A DNA stretch of 64,000 nt, taken from assembly GCA_041071465.1 (NCBI GenBank), contig CP163498.1, positions 5,970,001 to 6,034,000 on the forward strand, in the 5' to 3' direction. This document shows, piece after piece, positions 47,216 to 56,789 of this stretch. The translations under genes and the position numbers were made by a program. The DNA is from Pseudomonas putida. GTDB taxonomy: Bacteria > Pseudomonadota > Gammaproteobacteria > Pseudomonadales > Pseudomonadaceae. Numbering within the stretch: position 1 is the first letter of the stretch; each line of letters starts with the position of its first letter. The notes under the pieces are model-generated. The model worked only from the letters and a program-made list of their open reading frames with translations. It was not told the origin of the DNA and did not search any database.

Positions 47216-47403
47216 GTGAGTCTGACCTCTTGCTCAAGTGTGCCGGCAGAATGTGAAGAAACGCCTGTCTTGTTCTTGTGTTACGCACAGCGATGACAAA
47301 GCTGTCATCGGGTCAGATGGCACCGTGTGGGCACCATGGCCCTGGCGGCATTCGTGGTGCCAGCGTCGGGCTGACATGCATGGAAACAGTTGCGCTAAGA
47401 TAA

Positions 47404-47418
47404 ATAAAATCGATTTAT
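47404..47418. promoter_or_regulatory. Candidate LysR operator
   Basis: The inverted repeat ATAAA-ATCGA-TTTAT lies 40 bases upstream of the LysR gene in the divergent region. Its size and T-N-A character fit a LysR recognition site. The match is by pattern only. Confidence 0.45.
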
Positions 47419-47458
47419 CGTATTACACACATAAGCCCAGCTTGTTACTGAGGTCGTC

Positions 47459-48355
47459 ATGTCGGTTTCCCACGCACAACTCAAGGCTTTCCACGCGGTG
47501 GCCGTACACGGCAGCTTTACCCGTGCAGCGGAAAAGCTGTTTCTTACCCAGCCTGCGGTGTCGGACCAGGTGCGCAAACTGGAGGAGCGCTTCGGCGTTT
47601 TGCTGTTCCACCGCAACAAGCGCTCGGTACAGCTCACCGACCTGGGCGAGCGCCTGCTGGGCATCAGCCAGCGCCTGTTCACCTGCGAGGCCGAAGCCCA
47701 TGACCTGCTGCAGGACTCGCGCGCGCTGCACACCGGCAGCCTGGTGCTGGCGGTGGATGCGCCGGTGCACGTGCTGCCGCAGATCGCCCGGTTCTGCCAG
47801 CGTTACCCAGGTATTCAGGTGAAAATCGAGACCGGCAATACTGACGAATCGCTGGCCCGGTTGTTCAGCTACCAGGCCGACCTGGCCTTGCTGGGCCGGG
47901 ATGTCGACGATGAGCGCCTGCATTGCCTACCGCTGCGCCGCGACCCGATGGTGGCGTTTGTTTCGCACAACCACCCATGGGCCAGCCGTGGGTCGATCAG
48001 CCTGGCTGACCTCGATGACATGCCACTTGTGCTGCGTGAGCCTGGTTCAGTGACGCGCCAGACACTGGAGGAAGAGATGCAACGGGCGGGGCTGCGGATT
48101 CGTCCGGCGATACAGGTGGAGGGCCGGGAAGCGGCGCGTGAGGCGGTGGTGGTGGGGATTGGCGTGGGGGTGGTGTCGGCGGCGGAATTTGGCGCTGATG
48201 CGCGAGTGTGTGCGTTGCCGATTGTGGATTGTCAGCGGCATTTGACCGAGACGTTGGTGTGCTTGAGCGAGCAGCGCACACGACGCGTGGTGGCGACCTT
48301 CTTGCAGATGGTTGAAGAAGAGGCCAGTGCAGGCAACCCGACTATGCTGGGATAA
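47459..48355 (+). CDS. LysR-family regulator, aminoethylphosphonate-associated type
   Basis: The 298-residue regulator has an HTH at residues about 5-62 (GSFTRAAEKLFLTQPAVSDQVRKLEERF) followed by the effector domain. It resembles the LysR subgroup found next to 2-aminoethylphosphonate genes. It is divergent from the OPA transporter/FAD oxidoreductase pair, which it probably controls. No phnW or phnX genes are present in the window. Confidence 0.82.
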   Translation: MSVSHAQLKAFHAVAVHGSFTRAAEKLFLTQPAVSDQVRKLEERFGVLLFHRNKRSVQLTDLGERLLGISQRLFTCEAEAHDLLQDSRALHTGSLVLAVDAPVHVLPQIARFCQRYPGIQVKIETGNTDESLARLFSYQADLALLGRDVDDERLHCLPLRRDPMVAFVSHNHPWASRGSISLADLDDMPLVLREPGSVTRQTLEEEMQRAGLRIRPAIQVEGREAAREAVVVGIGVGVVSAAEFGADARVCALPIVDCQRHLTETLVCLSEQRTRRVVATFLQMVEEEASAGNPTMLG

Positions 48356-48378
48356 CCTCAGCCCACAAACCCACGCCC

Positions 48379-48750
48379 ATGCTCTACCGCCTGGCCGCCG
48401 ACACCCTGGTGCTGCTACACCTGGCCTTCATCCTGCTGGTGCTGTTCGGCGGTTTGCTGGTGCTCAGGTGGCGCCCTGCCCTGCTCATCCACCTGCCGGC
48501 CCTGGCCTGGGGCCTGGCGGTGGAATGCCTGCACCTGGGCTGCCCGCTCACCGGCTGGGAAAACCGCATGCGCAGTGCCGCCGGTGACGCAGGCTACCAA
48601 GGGGGTTTCGTCGAGCACTACATCTGGCCGCTGATCTACCCCACCGGGCTGACCCCGCACGTGCAACTGCTGTTGGGCAGCATCGTGCTGCTGCTCAACC
48701 TGTGCATCTACAGCTACGTGGCCTGGCGCTGGCGCCACCCTAGCGGGTAG
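48379..48750 (+). CDS. DUF2784-family small membrane protein
   Basis: The 123-residue inner-membrane protein has three hydrophobic helices (residues about 8-28, 33-52 and 98-116) and the family features HLAFILLVLFGG and CPLTGWENRMR plus GFVEHYIWPLIYP. Its function is unknown. Its 3' end overlaps the convergent tam gene by 11 bases. Confidence 0.82.
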   Translation: MLYRLAADTLVLLHLAFILLVLFGGLLVLRWRPALLIHLPALAWGLAVECLHLGCPLTGWENRMRSAAGDAGYQGGFVEHYIWPLIYPTGLTPHVQLLLGSIVLLLNLCIYSYVAWRWRHPSG

Positions 48751-49516
48751 CGATCACGAACAACCGCGGGAACGGCAACAGCACCTTGCCATCGGTGGCC
48801 GGCGGGTAGTCGCGCTGCAGGGCCTGCAGGTACATCTGCAGGAAGTCGACCTGCTCCTGCTCATCAAGCCTGGCCAGGTAAGGCCGCAATGCCGATCCCT
48901 TGAACCATTCCACCACCGCCTCGGCGCCGCCGGCCAACGGATGGTGATAGGTGGTACGCCACACGTCCACCCGCGCGCACAGCGGGCTCAGCAGGTCGTA
49001 GTAGAACGCCGCGCTGTGCCGTGGCGGCAGTTGGAAGTCAGCGAACTTGGCCGCCCAGGGGCCTTGGCTGGCGATTTCGCGCAACTGCCGGTGGGCCGGT
49101 TCGTCGAGATTATCTGGCGTCTGCACGGCCAGGCTGGCGCCTTCGCTCAACTGGCGCACCAGGTGCGGATACAGCGAGGCGTGGTCGGGCAGCCATTGCA
49201 GCGAGGCATTGGCCAGGATCAGGTCCTGCGGCTCGGGGGCCGTCCAGCCGGCAATGTCGGCGATGACCGTGCGTACCCGCGGGATGCACAGCCGCTTGCG
49301 CTCGCGAGCCTTGTCGATCATGTCTGGGTCGCTGTCCAGCGCTGTCACCTGAGCGTCGGGGTAACGCTGCAGCAGCACTTCGGTGGAGTTGCCAGGGCCG
49401 CAGCCCAGGTCGGTGGCGTGGCGCACCGGGCGTGACGGGATGGCGGCAAGCAGGTCGCGTACGGCGCGGGTGCGTTCGTCTTCGAACAGGGAATACTGGG
49501 TGGCGGACCAGGCCAT
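48740..49516 (-). CDS. tam: Trans-aconitate 2-methyltransferase-like SAM methyltransferase
   Basis: The 258-residue cytoplasmic enzyme has the SAM motif ATDLGCGPGNSTEVLL, acidic TALDSDPDMID, and LILANASLQWLPDH typical of Tam, which methylates trans-aconitate to relieve aconitase inhibition. I chose the ATG at 49516 (MAWSATQYSLFEDERTRAVRD), which has AAGGAGC upstream and matches family starts; a longer frame upstream is not conserved-looking. Confidence 0.87.
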   Translation of the reverse strand: MAWSATQYSLFEDERTRAVRDLLAAIPSRPVRHATDLGCGPGNSTEVLLQRYPDAQVTALDSDPDMIDKARERKRLCIPRVRTVIADIAGWTAPEPQDLILANASLQWLPDHASLYPHLVRQLSEGASLAVQTPDNLDEPAHRQLREIASQGPWAAKFADFQLPPRHSAAFYYDLLSPLCARVDVWRTTYHHPLAGGAEAVVEWFKGSALRPYLARLDEQEQVDFLQMYLQALQRDYPPATDGKVLLPFPRLFVIATR

Positions 49517-49652
49517 GTGAAGCTCCTTGGGGCGGACAATGTGTTCAGCATATGCCATCTGTCGCCTGTGGCCACCCTCTAACGGTCCACACACTGCACC
49601 ATCGCTCGCGGCATCTCGGCATTCCATTGCCGGGACGCAAGCGGTTCAACAC

Positions 49653-51044
49653 CTAAGCGCTGGCAGACACCGGGCGTGGTGTACGCACGCCCCAAAGCCA
49701 ATAGCCCAGGGATAGCAGGATCAACCAGCCTACCCCGACGTACATGGCCGTGCGGCTGGCTGGGAACCAACCAAGAACGCCAAAAATGAAGACCATGAAA
49801 GCAATCGCGCAAGCGGGCCCTACTGGCCACAGTGGCACTCGATAATCCAGTGCAGCAACCTCCTCCTTGCTCATGCCACGCCGCATGGCCACTTGCGACA
49901 GCAGAATCATCAACCAGACCCAGACAATGGAGAAGGTGACGACTGCGGCAAGCACCAGGAACAAGCCTTCTGGCACCAAGTAGTTCAATACCACGCCCAG
50001 TAGCAGTGCGACACCCATGACAGCAACCGTCATCCACGGCACGCCGAAACGCGACAGTGAGGCGAAGCCGGCAGGCGCCTGGCCGTTTTGCGCCATGCCG
50101 TACATCATTCGCCCGGCACTGAAAATGTCGCTATTGATCGCTGAAACAGCAGCGGAAATGACCACGATGTTCAACACGGTGGCCGCGGAACTGATGCCCA
50201 GGCCACTGAAGATCTGTACGAACGGGCTGCCGTGGCTGCCAATACCGGTCCAAGGGTAAATGGACATAAGTACCAACAGGGTGAGGATATAGAACAAGAG
50301 GATGCGCAACGGCACTGAATTGATCGCCTTTGGCAGCACGCGCTTTGGGTCCCTTGCTTCGCCTGCCGTGATGCCGATCATTTCGACCCCGCCAAAGGCG
50401 AACATGACGACAGTGAAGGAAGCAATCATCCCACCGATGCCATTGGGGAAGAACCCGCCGTGGCTCCACAGGTTCGAGATACCGGCAACCGTGCCCGCAT
50501 CGTCATTCAACTGGATGCCCAGCAGCAGTACAGCCCCGCCTGCCACAATCATGGCAACGATAGCGGTCACCTTCAGCAACGACAGCCAAAACTCCATTTC
50601 GCCGAACACTTTCACGCTACACAGGTTCAGCGCCCCGATAAAGAAGACGATCCCGAGCACCCAGATCCAGGCGGGTGTTTCAGGGAACCACAGCCCCATG
50701 TAGACACCAAACGCGGTCACATCCGCCAGGCACACCACCAACATCGAGAACGCGTAGCTCCAACCCGTCAGAAAACCAAAGTAACGACCTAGATACTGGC
50801 TGGCATAGTGTCCGAACGAGCCAGATACCGGGTTATGAACCGCCATTTCGCCGAGGGCGCGCATCATCATGTAAATGGCTGCACCGCCTATGAGGTAGGC
50901 AAGTAAAACAGAAGGGCCTGCCAGTTTTATTGCCGATGCCGAACCGTAGAAAAGCCCGGTGCCAATAGCGGAGCCTAACGCCATGAAACGAATATGTCGG
51001 GTAGACAGACCCCGCTTCAGCTGGTGTGAAGATTGAGCGTTCAT
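49653..51044 (-). CDS. APC-superfamily amino acid permease
   Basis: The 463-residue inner-membrane permease has about 12 helices and the AAT-family signatures [20 protein letters not shown] near the N-terminus, [15 protein letters not shown], and [13 protein letters not shown] in the middle. This is the ProY/AroP/GabP-like group importing amino acids with protons. I chose the ATG at 51044. It is 80 bases downstream of a PhyH-type dioxygenase gene on the same strand and may supply its substrate. Confidence 0.87.
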   Translation of the reverse strand: MNAQSSHQLKRGLSTRHIRFMALGSAIGTGLFYGSASAIKLAGPSVLLAYLIGGAAIYMMMRALGEMAVHNPVSGSFGHYASQYLGRYFGFLTGWSYAFSMLVVCLADVTAFGVYMGLWFPETPAWIWVLGIVFFIGALNLCSVKVFGEMEFWLSLLKVTAIVAMIVAGGAVLLLGIQLNDDAGTVAGISNLWSHGGFFPNGIGGMIASFTVVMFAFGGVEMIGITAGEARDPKRVLPKAINSVPLRILLFYILTLLVLMSIYPWTGIGSHGSPFVQIFSGLGISSAATVLNIVVISAAVSAINSDIFSAGRMMYGMAQNGQAPAGFASLSRFGVPWMTVAVMGVALLLGVVLNYLVPEGLFLVLAAVVTFSIVWVWLMILLSQVAMRRGMSKEEVAALDYRVPLWPVGPACAIAFMVFIFGVLGWFPASRTAMYVGVGWLILLSLGYWLWGVRTPRPVSASA

Positions 51045-51124
51045 AGATACCTTCTTGATTTTATTATCAGGTCCGCACAACGCACAGGTTGCGCGGTTTT
51101 ATCAGGCACGCAGTATTTCAATCA

Positions 51125-51949
51125 TCAAGCCCGTGGCCACAGCACCGGGAACAGTTCATGGTTCATCTTGGCGCCGCTGGCCAGTTGCGTTTCCAGCCCG
51201 GGAAACTGTGGCGACGTTTTCCACTGGCGCGGTGCATGAGTAATGTCGTCACCCAGGAAACGCACCGAGAAGGCACGACGCCGACGATTGCCCCCGACAC
51301 CTCCAGAGGCATGCAAGGTCAGCATGTGGAAGAACACGGCATCGCCTGGGGAGAGTTCCCAGCCGAGAATGTTCCAGGCACTGCGATCGGCCTCGATGTC
51401 CGGCAAGTCAGCCAGGCTGCCTTCCGGGAACCATTGCGCCTGGCTGTCGAGAAAGCTGCGCGGCATCAGCCACGGCCCCAGGTGCGAGCCCCCCACGAAT
51501 TCGAGGGTGGACTCCCTCGCAACAGGGTCGATTGGCATCCACATGCTGCAGTTCTGGCGCCCATCGATGTTGTAATAGGGCTGGTCCTGATGCCAGGGCG
51601 TCCGCTGGCGCGTATTAGGCTCCTTGACCAGCAGGTGATCGTGATAAAGCCGGGCTGTCTCGCTGTTCATGAGTTGGGCTGCAACACCCCCTACCCGGCT
51701 CTCGAAGATGAACTGACGATAGGCGGTGATATCGCCCCAATTACAGAAGTCTTCAAAGAACCAACCGGGGTCATCAGGACGACTCGCCACCTTGGCGCGC
51801 TCGCTTGGGGTTTTCAAGTTCTGTTCAATGCCGGATTCGAGCAGTGCAACTTCTTCCGGCGTAAACAAGTTACGCACGCAAACAGCACCGTCACGCTGAA
51901 AAGCCTCGATGGTTTCATCGCTCAGTTGGAATTCTGCGTATTGATTCAT
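51125..51949 (-). CDS. Phytanoyl-CoA dioxygenase (PhyH) family Fe(II)/2-oxoglutarate enzyme
   Basis: The 274-residue cytoplasmic oxygenase has the facial triad motif His-x-Asp in TPWHQDQPYY, the distal His in FFHMLTLHAS, and the 2-oxoglutarate-binding Arg in RRAFSVRFLGDD. The intact Asp argues for hydroxylation rather than halogenation. Its substrate is unknown; an amino acid brought in by the downstream permease is plausible. It is divergent from a LysR gene. Confidence 0.83.
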   Translation of the reverse strand: MNQYAEFQLSDETIEAFQRDGAVCVRNLFTPEEVALLESGIEQNLKTPSERAKVASRPDDPGWFFEDFCNWGDITAYRQFIFESRVGGVAAQLMNSETARLYHDHLLVKEPNTRQRTPWHQDQPYYNIDGRQNCSMWMPIDPVARESTLEFVGGSHLGPWLMPRSFLDSQAQWFPEGSLADLPDIEADRSAWNILGWELSPGDAVFFHMLTLHASGGVGGNRRRRAFSVRFLGDDITHAPRQWKTSPQFPGLETQLASGAKMNHELFPVLWPRA

Positions 51950-52043
51950 AAAGCACCCTTTAGTCTTTTTATTGGGGCAGGCGCACGCAAGTTTTCAAGA
52001 GAAATAAGCAAGGTGCACAGCGAGTATTGCTTTTTGGCACCAA

Positions 52044-52065
52044 TAGGAAAAGAATATATTTCCTA
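52044..52065. promoter_or_regulatory. Candidate LysR operator between PhyH and LysR genes
   Basis: TAGGAAA and TTTCCTA form a perfect inverted repeat with an 8-base AT-rich spacer. It lies 20 bases upstream of the LysR start and about 95 bases from the dioxygenase start. A further TAGGAAA half follows at 52076. Confidence 0.55.
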
Positions 52066-52084
52066 ATTTTGAGTATAGGAAAAA

Positions 52085-53011
52085 ATGATAGGGTTCTCTT
52101 TCAGGCAGCTCGAGTACTTCGTGGCCGTGGCCGAACATGGCAGCATCAGCGCTGCAGCGAGAGCCCGGCACGTTTCACAGCCCTCGGTGTCGGTTGCCAT
52201 TGCTCAGCTTGAAGAGGCGCTGAATGAGCGGCTGTTCCGGCGCCAGGTCAGCCGTGGGCTGGAGCTGACCTCAGCGGGCACGCGCTTGCTCGCCCAGGCA
52301 CGCGACATCATTGGCATGGCCATCGCCATGAATCAAAAAGCGGATACGGTGCAAGGCTCACTTCGCGGCAACTTGTCGCTTATCTGCTTTCAAGACTTGG
52401 GCCCTTATTACGCGCCCAGGCTGCTGTCGAGCTTTCGCAAGCAGTATCCCGAAGTCGAGGTAACACTGTTCGAGACCGACCTGGCAGGCGTGCACCGCCA
52501 TCTGAGCGCCGGTAAAGCCGAGCTTGCGCTTACCTATGACATAGGCCTCGATCCCTCGCTGCCGCGTCAGGTGTTGGCCGAATTGAAACCCTACGCGCTC
52601 ATCGCCACTGACCATCGGCTCGCCCACCTGGCCGCGATACCGCTGCATGAACTGGCGCAAGAGTGTTTGATTCTTGAGGATATCGCGCAAACCCGCGAGT
52701 ATTTCCTTTCACTGTTTTGGGCGCATAACCTGCAACCGCGTACACAGCAATATACCCAGACCTTCGAGATGCAACGTGGCCTGGTCGCCCATGGCTATGG
52801 GGTTGCGCTTTCATGCACCCGGCCTGCTGGGGATCACTGTTATGACGGCACACCGCTGTTGTGCCGGCCATTGCTGGAAGCCGTATCACCGCAAAAAGTG
52901 GTGCTGGCTCAATCAGGCATGATGCACCCCTCGCCGGTAGCGGAGGCGTTCAAAAGTTGGGTCGCTCGGGAAATAGCAGTCGGGGCCCCTGCGGGACCGA
53001 GCTCACCCTAA
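52085..53011 (+). CDS. LysR-family transcriptional regulator
   Basis: The 308-residue regulator has an HTH at residues about 7-65 (GSISAAARARHVSQPSVSVAIAQLEEAL) and an effector domain of the CynR/OxyR-like type. It is divergent from the PhyH dioxygenase and amino acid permease genes and shares their promoter region, so it most likely controls them. Confidence 0.86.
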   Translation: MIGFSFRQLEYFVAVAEHGSISAAARARHVSQPSVSVAIAQLEEALNERLFRRQVSRGLELTSAGTRLLAQARDIIGMAIAMNQKADTVQGSLRGNLSLICFQDLGPYYAPRLLSSFRKQYPEVEVTLFETDLAGVHRHLSAGKAELALTYDIGLDPSLPRQVLAELKPYALIATDHRLAHLAAIPLHELAQECLILEDIAQTREYFLSLFWAHNLQPRTQQYTQTFEMQRGLVAHGYGVALSCTRPAGDHCYDGTPLLCRPLLEAVSPQKVVLAQSGMMHPSPVAEAFKSWVAREIAVGAPAGPSSP

Positions 53012-53036
53012 AGTTAGTTAAGCTATTGGGGCCGAC

Positions 53037-53558
53037 TTAAATGCGTGATCCTAGATTCAGGTCCATCGCCTGGGACATCAACATAGAACCTTCTCGCAAA
53101 GGCTCTGGTAAGCCGCTGTCACAAAATCCGCTTTTTCTGTACAAGCTCATCGCCGGGGAGTCTGCGATCGTCACACCTAACCTGACAGTTTGCGCCCCGC
53201 GACTTTCAGCCCAAGCAATAGCTTCTGCTAGCAGAGACCGGCCGACTCCGACCCCTCGCACGGCAGGTTCCACCCACATCTGAAAAATCTCGACGACTCC
53301 TGACGCCGCTTCTGAAGATTTACACCACACCAAACCACAAGGCTCAGCGTGCTGAAAAGCCAAAAACGCCTGTGCGTATTTCGAAGCTGCGACAGCCGAG
53401 ATACGGGCCGCCCAATCGTCATCACTTCTGGTCACTTCAGAAGCGTAGGTACTTGCGAAGGCAGCGGGTGAGTCTTGCAGAGCCCTCAAGCGCATATCCC
53501 GATATAACGGCCAATCACGTGCAGCTATAGGGCGAACGAACACATTGCTAATTCCCAC
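53037..53558 (-). CDS. GNAT-family N-acetyltransferase
   Basis: The 173-residue cytoplasmic enzyme has the acetyl-CoA-binding motif region VEPAVRGVGVGRSLLAEAI (RGxGxG-like) and the C-terminal SLYRKSGF strand-turn typical of GNAT motif B. The substrate is unknown. It is convergent with the preceding LysR gene. Confidence 0.85.
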   Translation of the reverse strand: MGISNVFVRPIAARDWPLYRDMRLRALQDSPAAFASTYASEVTRSDDDWAARISAVAASKYAQAFLAFQHAEPCGLVWCKSSEAASGVVEIFQMWVEPAVRGVGVGRSLLAEAIAWAESRGAQTVRLGVTIADSPAMSLYRKSGFCDSGLPEPLREGSMLMSQAMDLNLGSRI

Positions 53559-53633
53559 GTCTCTGCTCCTTTACCGGTCACGGCAAGCCGTGAAGCCAAA
53601 ACTGCGTCATCGCAGAACGACTGCAAATGCAAA

Positions 53634-54038
53634 TCAGCTTTGATCGGGTAGCATGTACTCAAACTTGTATGAGTGATGCCTGTCGGTGATCGTGGTCACC
53701 ATGCTACCTGTTAGCCCAGAAAGCGCGTCAGTGCCGGAGTCAGGTACGACGGTGATGGACTGAACGGGCGCCCCACGGTTCATGGTCGAACTGTGTTGAA
53801 GTACGAAACTACCGCTGCGACCGTGCAAGGTTCCCTGCACAGTTTCCATGGCAACGTAACCGGCAGAACCTGGAACGCTGCTGCGAAAGGACAACATCTC
53901 ACCTTGACTGGTGGCGTCCAGGTCACCCTTGAACTGCTTGTCCAAAGACAATCGACCGAGGCCAGATTTCTCAGTAGCACGGCTCAAGGGTTGCGGATTC
54001 AGCGTGATGTCGAATGACCCTACGGCGGTCTGTTGCAT
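53634..54038 (-). CDS. DUF3224-family protein
   Basis: The 134-residue protein has the family pattern GSFDITLNPQPLS, then KQFKGDLDATSQGEML, and a C-terminal FEYMLP strand; this is an allene-oxide-cyclase-like beta-barrel of unknown role. The ATG at 54038 follows AAAAAGGAA. It lies at the left margin of the lower-GC region. Confidence 0.8.
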   Translation of the reverse strand: MQQTAVGSFDITLNPQPLSRATEKSGLGRLSLDKQFKGDLDATSQGEMLSFRSSVPGSAGYVAMETVQGTLHGRSGSFVLQHSSTMNRGAPVQSITVVPDSGTDALSGLTGSMVTTITDRHHSYKFEYMLPDQS

Positions 54039-54518
54039 TGCAAATTCCTTTTTGACCCGGCTCCGTGCCGGTGCCTTGTAATACTCCATCCAAGCTCCAA
54101 TTGCCATCATTCAGCCCTGTGTACGGCTGGATCTCATTATCCAAGCAACCATCAATTACCGTGGACAGGTCCAACGATGCGTGACCGAAACGACACTCGC
54201 CCAGCTGGGCGAGCGGGATGCGCTGCTCGGTGAAGTTCTCGAGGCATTCCAAATTGGGGTATTCGGATTTCTGTGTGTAATCGGAGCCTATCCCTAAAGT
54301 AGTATTTCGAGTGGGAAGGCGCAGCAAGGCAAATCCACCCTATTGCGCAGGTGCTACGGAAACATTTGATTGGCATTTCGGGGTGGCGGCGGGGTTAGAT
54401 GAATTCGCCCCTGAACAAAACGCTGAAGCCCAAAGCTGAAACGGCAAAAGTGTTATAAACCAATTTGCGGCGCTGCATCAGGCTCTTGTCAACCTGAGCT
54501 CACTCTCAAGGATGTGCT
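54039..54518. other. Intergenic stretch with a possible decayed gene fragment
   Basis: These 480 bases contain no convincing complete gene. The minus strand has an open frame (about 54327 to 53971) with protein-like composition (LECLENFTEQRIPLAQLGE, then FGHASLDLSTVIDG), but it lacks a ribosome site and runs into the DUF3224 gene. I treat it as a possible remnant without known family. Confidence 0.3.
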
Positions 54519-55349
54519 ATGAACTACAACGAATTCACCAGTTACCTCGCAGACCGAATTGTGGCGATTCGCACCCGCGAGCTCGTACCTGGTACTCAAA
54601 GGCGGCGCGGGCGGTACTACGATGCAGCCTATGCCTCGGTGTTGGAGTGCCGGGCATTTTTCGACCGACTTTCTCTTGATGAAGGCCCTCATAACGACTA
54701 CAACCCCACAAGCAAGGCCTCGGTCGAGGCCTATCGTGTGGCGTTGTACGCAGAATTGGCCGAAGAACTGGGTAATCGGGTGGCGGATGCTTGCGTGCAG
54801 GGCGACGTATCTTTCCTGGATTCTGTGCTCAGGTACCCGGTGCCTTACGGGGAGGGGGTGTCAGACCAGAGGTTTGCCCGAGTGGCTGCGGAGTATTTTT
54901 CCAATATTGTTTTTGAGCGCACCTGTGTCGGGTGTCGTGCAAAGTACAAGGTAGCGCTGAAGGCCCAGACCTACCGGATGGTTTCAAATCATCACCCGGA
55001 AACCTGCGCTGCCGTGCGAGTAGCTCCCGTACAAGCAGCTAAGCCAGAGGTCAAGGTGGCGGAAAAGAAGGGAACAGACCCTATCAAACGCTTGTTCGTC
55101 GATCTAAATCGACCTGTGATACCCGAAGAGATGCTCAAGCCAACACAAAAGCCCGCTTATAATTCCCCTGCGTATCGGGCCAATGCCAAAGCTGCCTTGC
55201 GCTTGTACGCAGAGTTTCTCAAGTTCTATGAGAACAACCCGTTCACGGAGAGTGATCCAGAGGAAAACCAGCGCCAAATGGAGCGCATGTATAACGTCGC
55301 TGTGCGCACGATATTCAACTTCGATCCAAACGCAAACAAGCAACAATGA
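54519..55349 (+). CDS. Uncharacterised protein with a CCHC zinc-finger-like motif
   Basis: The 276-residue soluble protein is not one I recognise. The start follows AAGGA at eight bases. Around the middle it has Cys136-x2-Cys139 and His159-x3-Cys163, a spacing typical of a zinc-binding finger, after a helical N-terminal region (residues 1-130). The C-terminal third is helical with a Pro-rich linker (about 190-215). Base composition is lower in GC than the flanking core genes, and its neighbours are unknowns near an integrase remnant, which suggests acquired DNA. Confidence 0.7.
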   Translation: MNYNEFTSYLADRIVAIRTRELVPGTQRRRGRYYDAAYASVLECRAFFDRLSLDEGPHNDYNPTSKASVEAYRVALYAELAEELGNRVADACVQGDVSFLDSVLRYPVPYGEGVSDQRFARVAAEYFSNIVFERTCVGCRAKYKVALKAQTYRMVSNHHPETCAAVRVAPVQAAKPEVKVAEKKGTDPIKRLFVDLNRPVIPEEMLKPTQKPAYNSPAYRANAKAALRLYAEFLKFYENNPFTESDPEENQRQMERMYNVAVRTIFNFDPNANKQQ

Positions 55350-55462
55350 TCACGACATGAAAATAGTCACCGCGTCGGTGCGCAGTAATCGCGAGTTCGG
55401 CCAACCAGGCCGGTGGCAGTTCTTTTTTTACCTGGGCATCTGATGGGCAGGCGTGGCAGAAA

Positions 55463-56071
55463 CTACTGAACAGCAGGTGCCTGCCGCTTCCAATCCTTGG
55501 CCGCAGCGGCTACGTAACCCATCATCGATAGGGGCACTTTGAATACCGGATAGGCAAGCGTCTGCATCCTGATCATAGTGTCCAGCATCAGCGTGCCGCT
55601 GCCCTGCTCGCCAGCAGTGCCAGTCCAGGCCTGGTAAGTGGGGTGAGACGTCAGGCTGGTACTGATGAAAGTCCTGCCCAGCGCCAGTACCAACAGCACC
55701 ACGGCTACAGTGGCACATGCCTTGAACAAAGGGCTCCTGAAGCGCCAACCACTCTTCAACTGCACACCCAGCAACGCGCTCTTGGCGATATGCACCAGCG
55801 CCCCTAGCAACGACAAGGTCAGGGCGAACACCGGGGCAATCATGGCCTCGTAAGCCTCTTTTCCGTCGTCTGCCTGCGAACCTCCATCACGGTAGCCGTC
55901 GAGTTGATGGGTGTAATTGCGCAGGCCATCGTGTGTACGCCCGGCAAGCGCTCGATGGTAGAAACGCTGCTCGAACTGTTCGCGGGTAATTTCCGCCATC
56001 GGCAAATTGCCAATGTTGTCAGGGAACTCAAGCCCCTCGCGCCACAGCGCAAACCCCAGAAAGGAGCACAT
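55463..56071 (-). CDS. Uncharacterised membrane protein
   Basis: The 202-residue protein has a soluble N-terminal part containing ITREQFEQRFYHRALAG, then two clear membrane helices (about residues 83-105 and 117-137) and a third hydrophobic patch near the C-terminus (VPLSMMGYVAAAA). I do not recognise the family. The ATG at 56071 follows TAGGAG at five bases and is preferred to a start at 56116. It lies in the lower-GC region. Confidence 0.6.
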   Translation of the reverse strand: MCSFLGFALWREGLEFPDNIGNLPMAEITREQFEQRFYHRALAGRTHDGLRNYTHQLDGYRDGGSQADDGKEAYEAMIAPVFALTLSLLGALVHIAKSALLGVQLKSGWRFRSPLFKACATVAVVLLVLALGRTFISTSLTSHPTYQAWTGTAGEQGSGTLMLDTMIRMQTLAYPVFKVPLSMMGYVAAAAKDWKRQAPAVQ

Positions 56072-56249
56072 CCGTACTCCTACGCTGTAACCCCTCTCCC
56101 CTCTATCCACTGCCACGATATGGCGACCAAGTATGCTAAGCCCTGCCTACATGGGCGGGGTGGTCAAGCATTGAAAAAGGCCCCTCAGCAAGCAAATATG
56201 GTAATTAGCCATCGCATTGATGCAGCCGCAAATAACAGGGGAAAATGGA

Positions 56250-56789
56250 ATGACGTTGAAAGTTGCCATCGCGCTCAGCTGCCTCCTTGGCGTCTCGAGC
56301 ACTGCTTTCGCCCGGCTGGATTTTCAGTATCAGGAGCTACCGCAGGATAGATCTAGCAGGGAATATGGCGCTCAAATTAAAGACCTTGAGAAAGTGATGG
56401 AGGGTTACAAGTGGGCCGCTGACAATGGGGCTGGTTTCATTATTACTTCAATCCCGAACCCCATACCGAATGTCACCAGTGATCGAGCCGTCAACGGCTT
56501 GTACTTCGGAATGCAGCGATTTATTTATGACAAAGAGCAAGTTCGAGCTGCTCCATATGAGCTTTACGCGCGACAAAGCGGGCGCGTCGGGTACGTGGAG
56601 CTCTGGGACGATGAAAGCGCCGGGTCAATGCACGTGAAAATCATTGACGACAATACTCTTGAAGTTTTCAACGACGCAAAGGAGAGCGACGAAAAGGATC
56701 GCCTTATATACAAAAAAGTAGCGCGCTTTGAAAAGAACCCTCGAGAAGACAGGCTCGAAAGCGCAGAAGAGTCCGGCGTATTCCGCTAA
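56250..56789 (+). CDS. Uncharacterised exported protein
   Basis: The 179-residue protein has a signal peptide MTLKVAIALSCLLGVSSTAFA and a mature part rich in charged residues (Lys, Glu, Asp). No cysteines are in the mature part. The start at 56250 places GGGGAAAA upstream; an in-frame ATG at 56217 would spoil the signal peptide. It is probably periplasmic. The family is not recognised, and its composition suggests foreign origin. Confidence 0.65.
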   Translation: MTLKVAIALSCLLGVSSTAFARLDFQYQELPQDRSSREYGAQIKDLEKVMEGYKWAADNGAGFIITSIPNPIPNVTSDRAVNGLYFGMQRFIYDKEQVRAAPYELYARQSGRVGYVELWDDESAGSMHVKIIDDNTLEVFNDAKESDEKDRLIYKKVARFEKNPREDRLESAEESGVFR

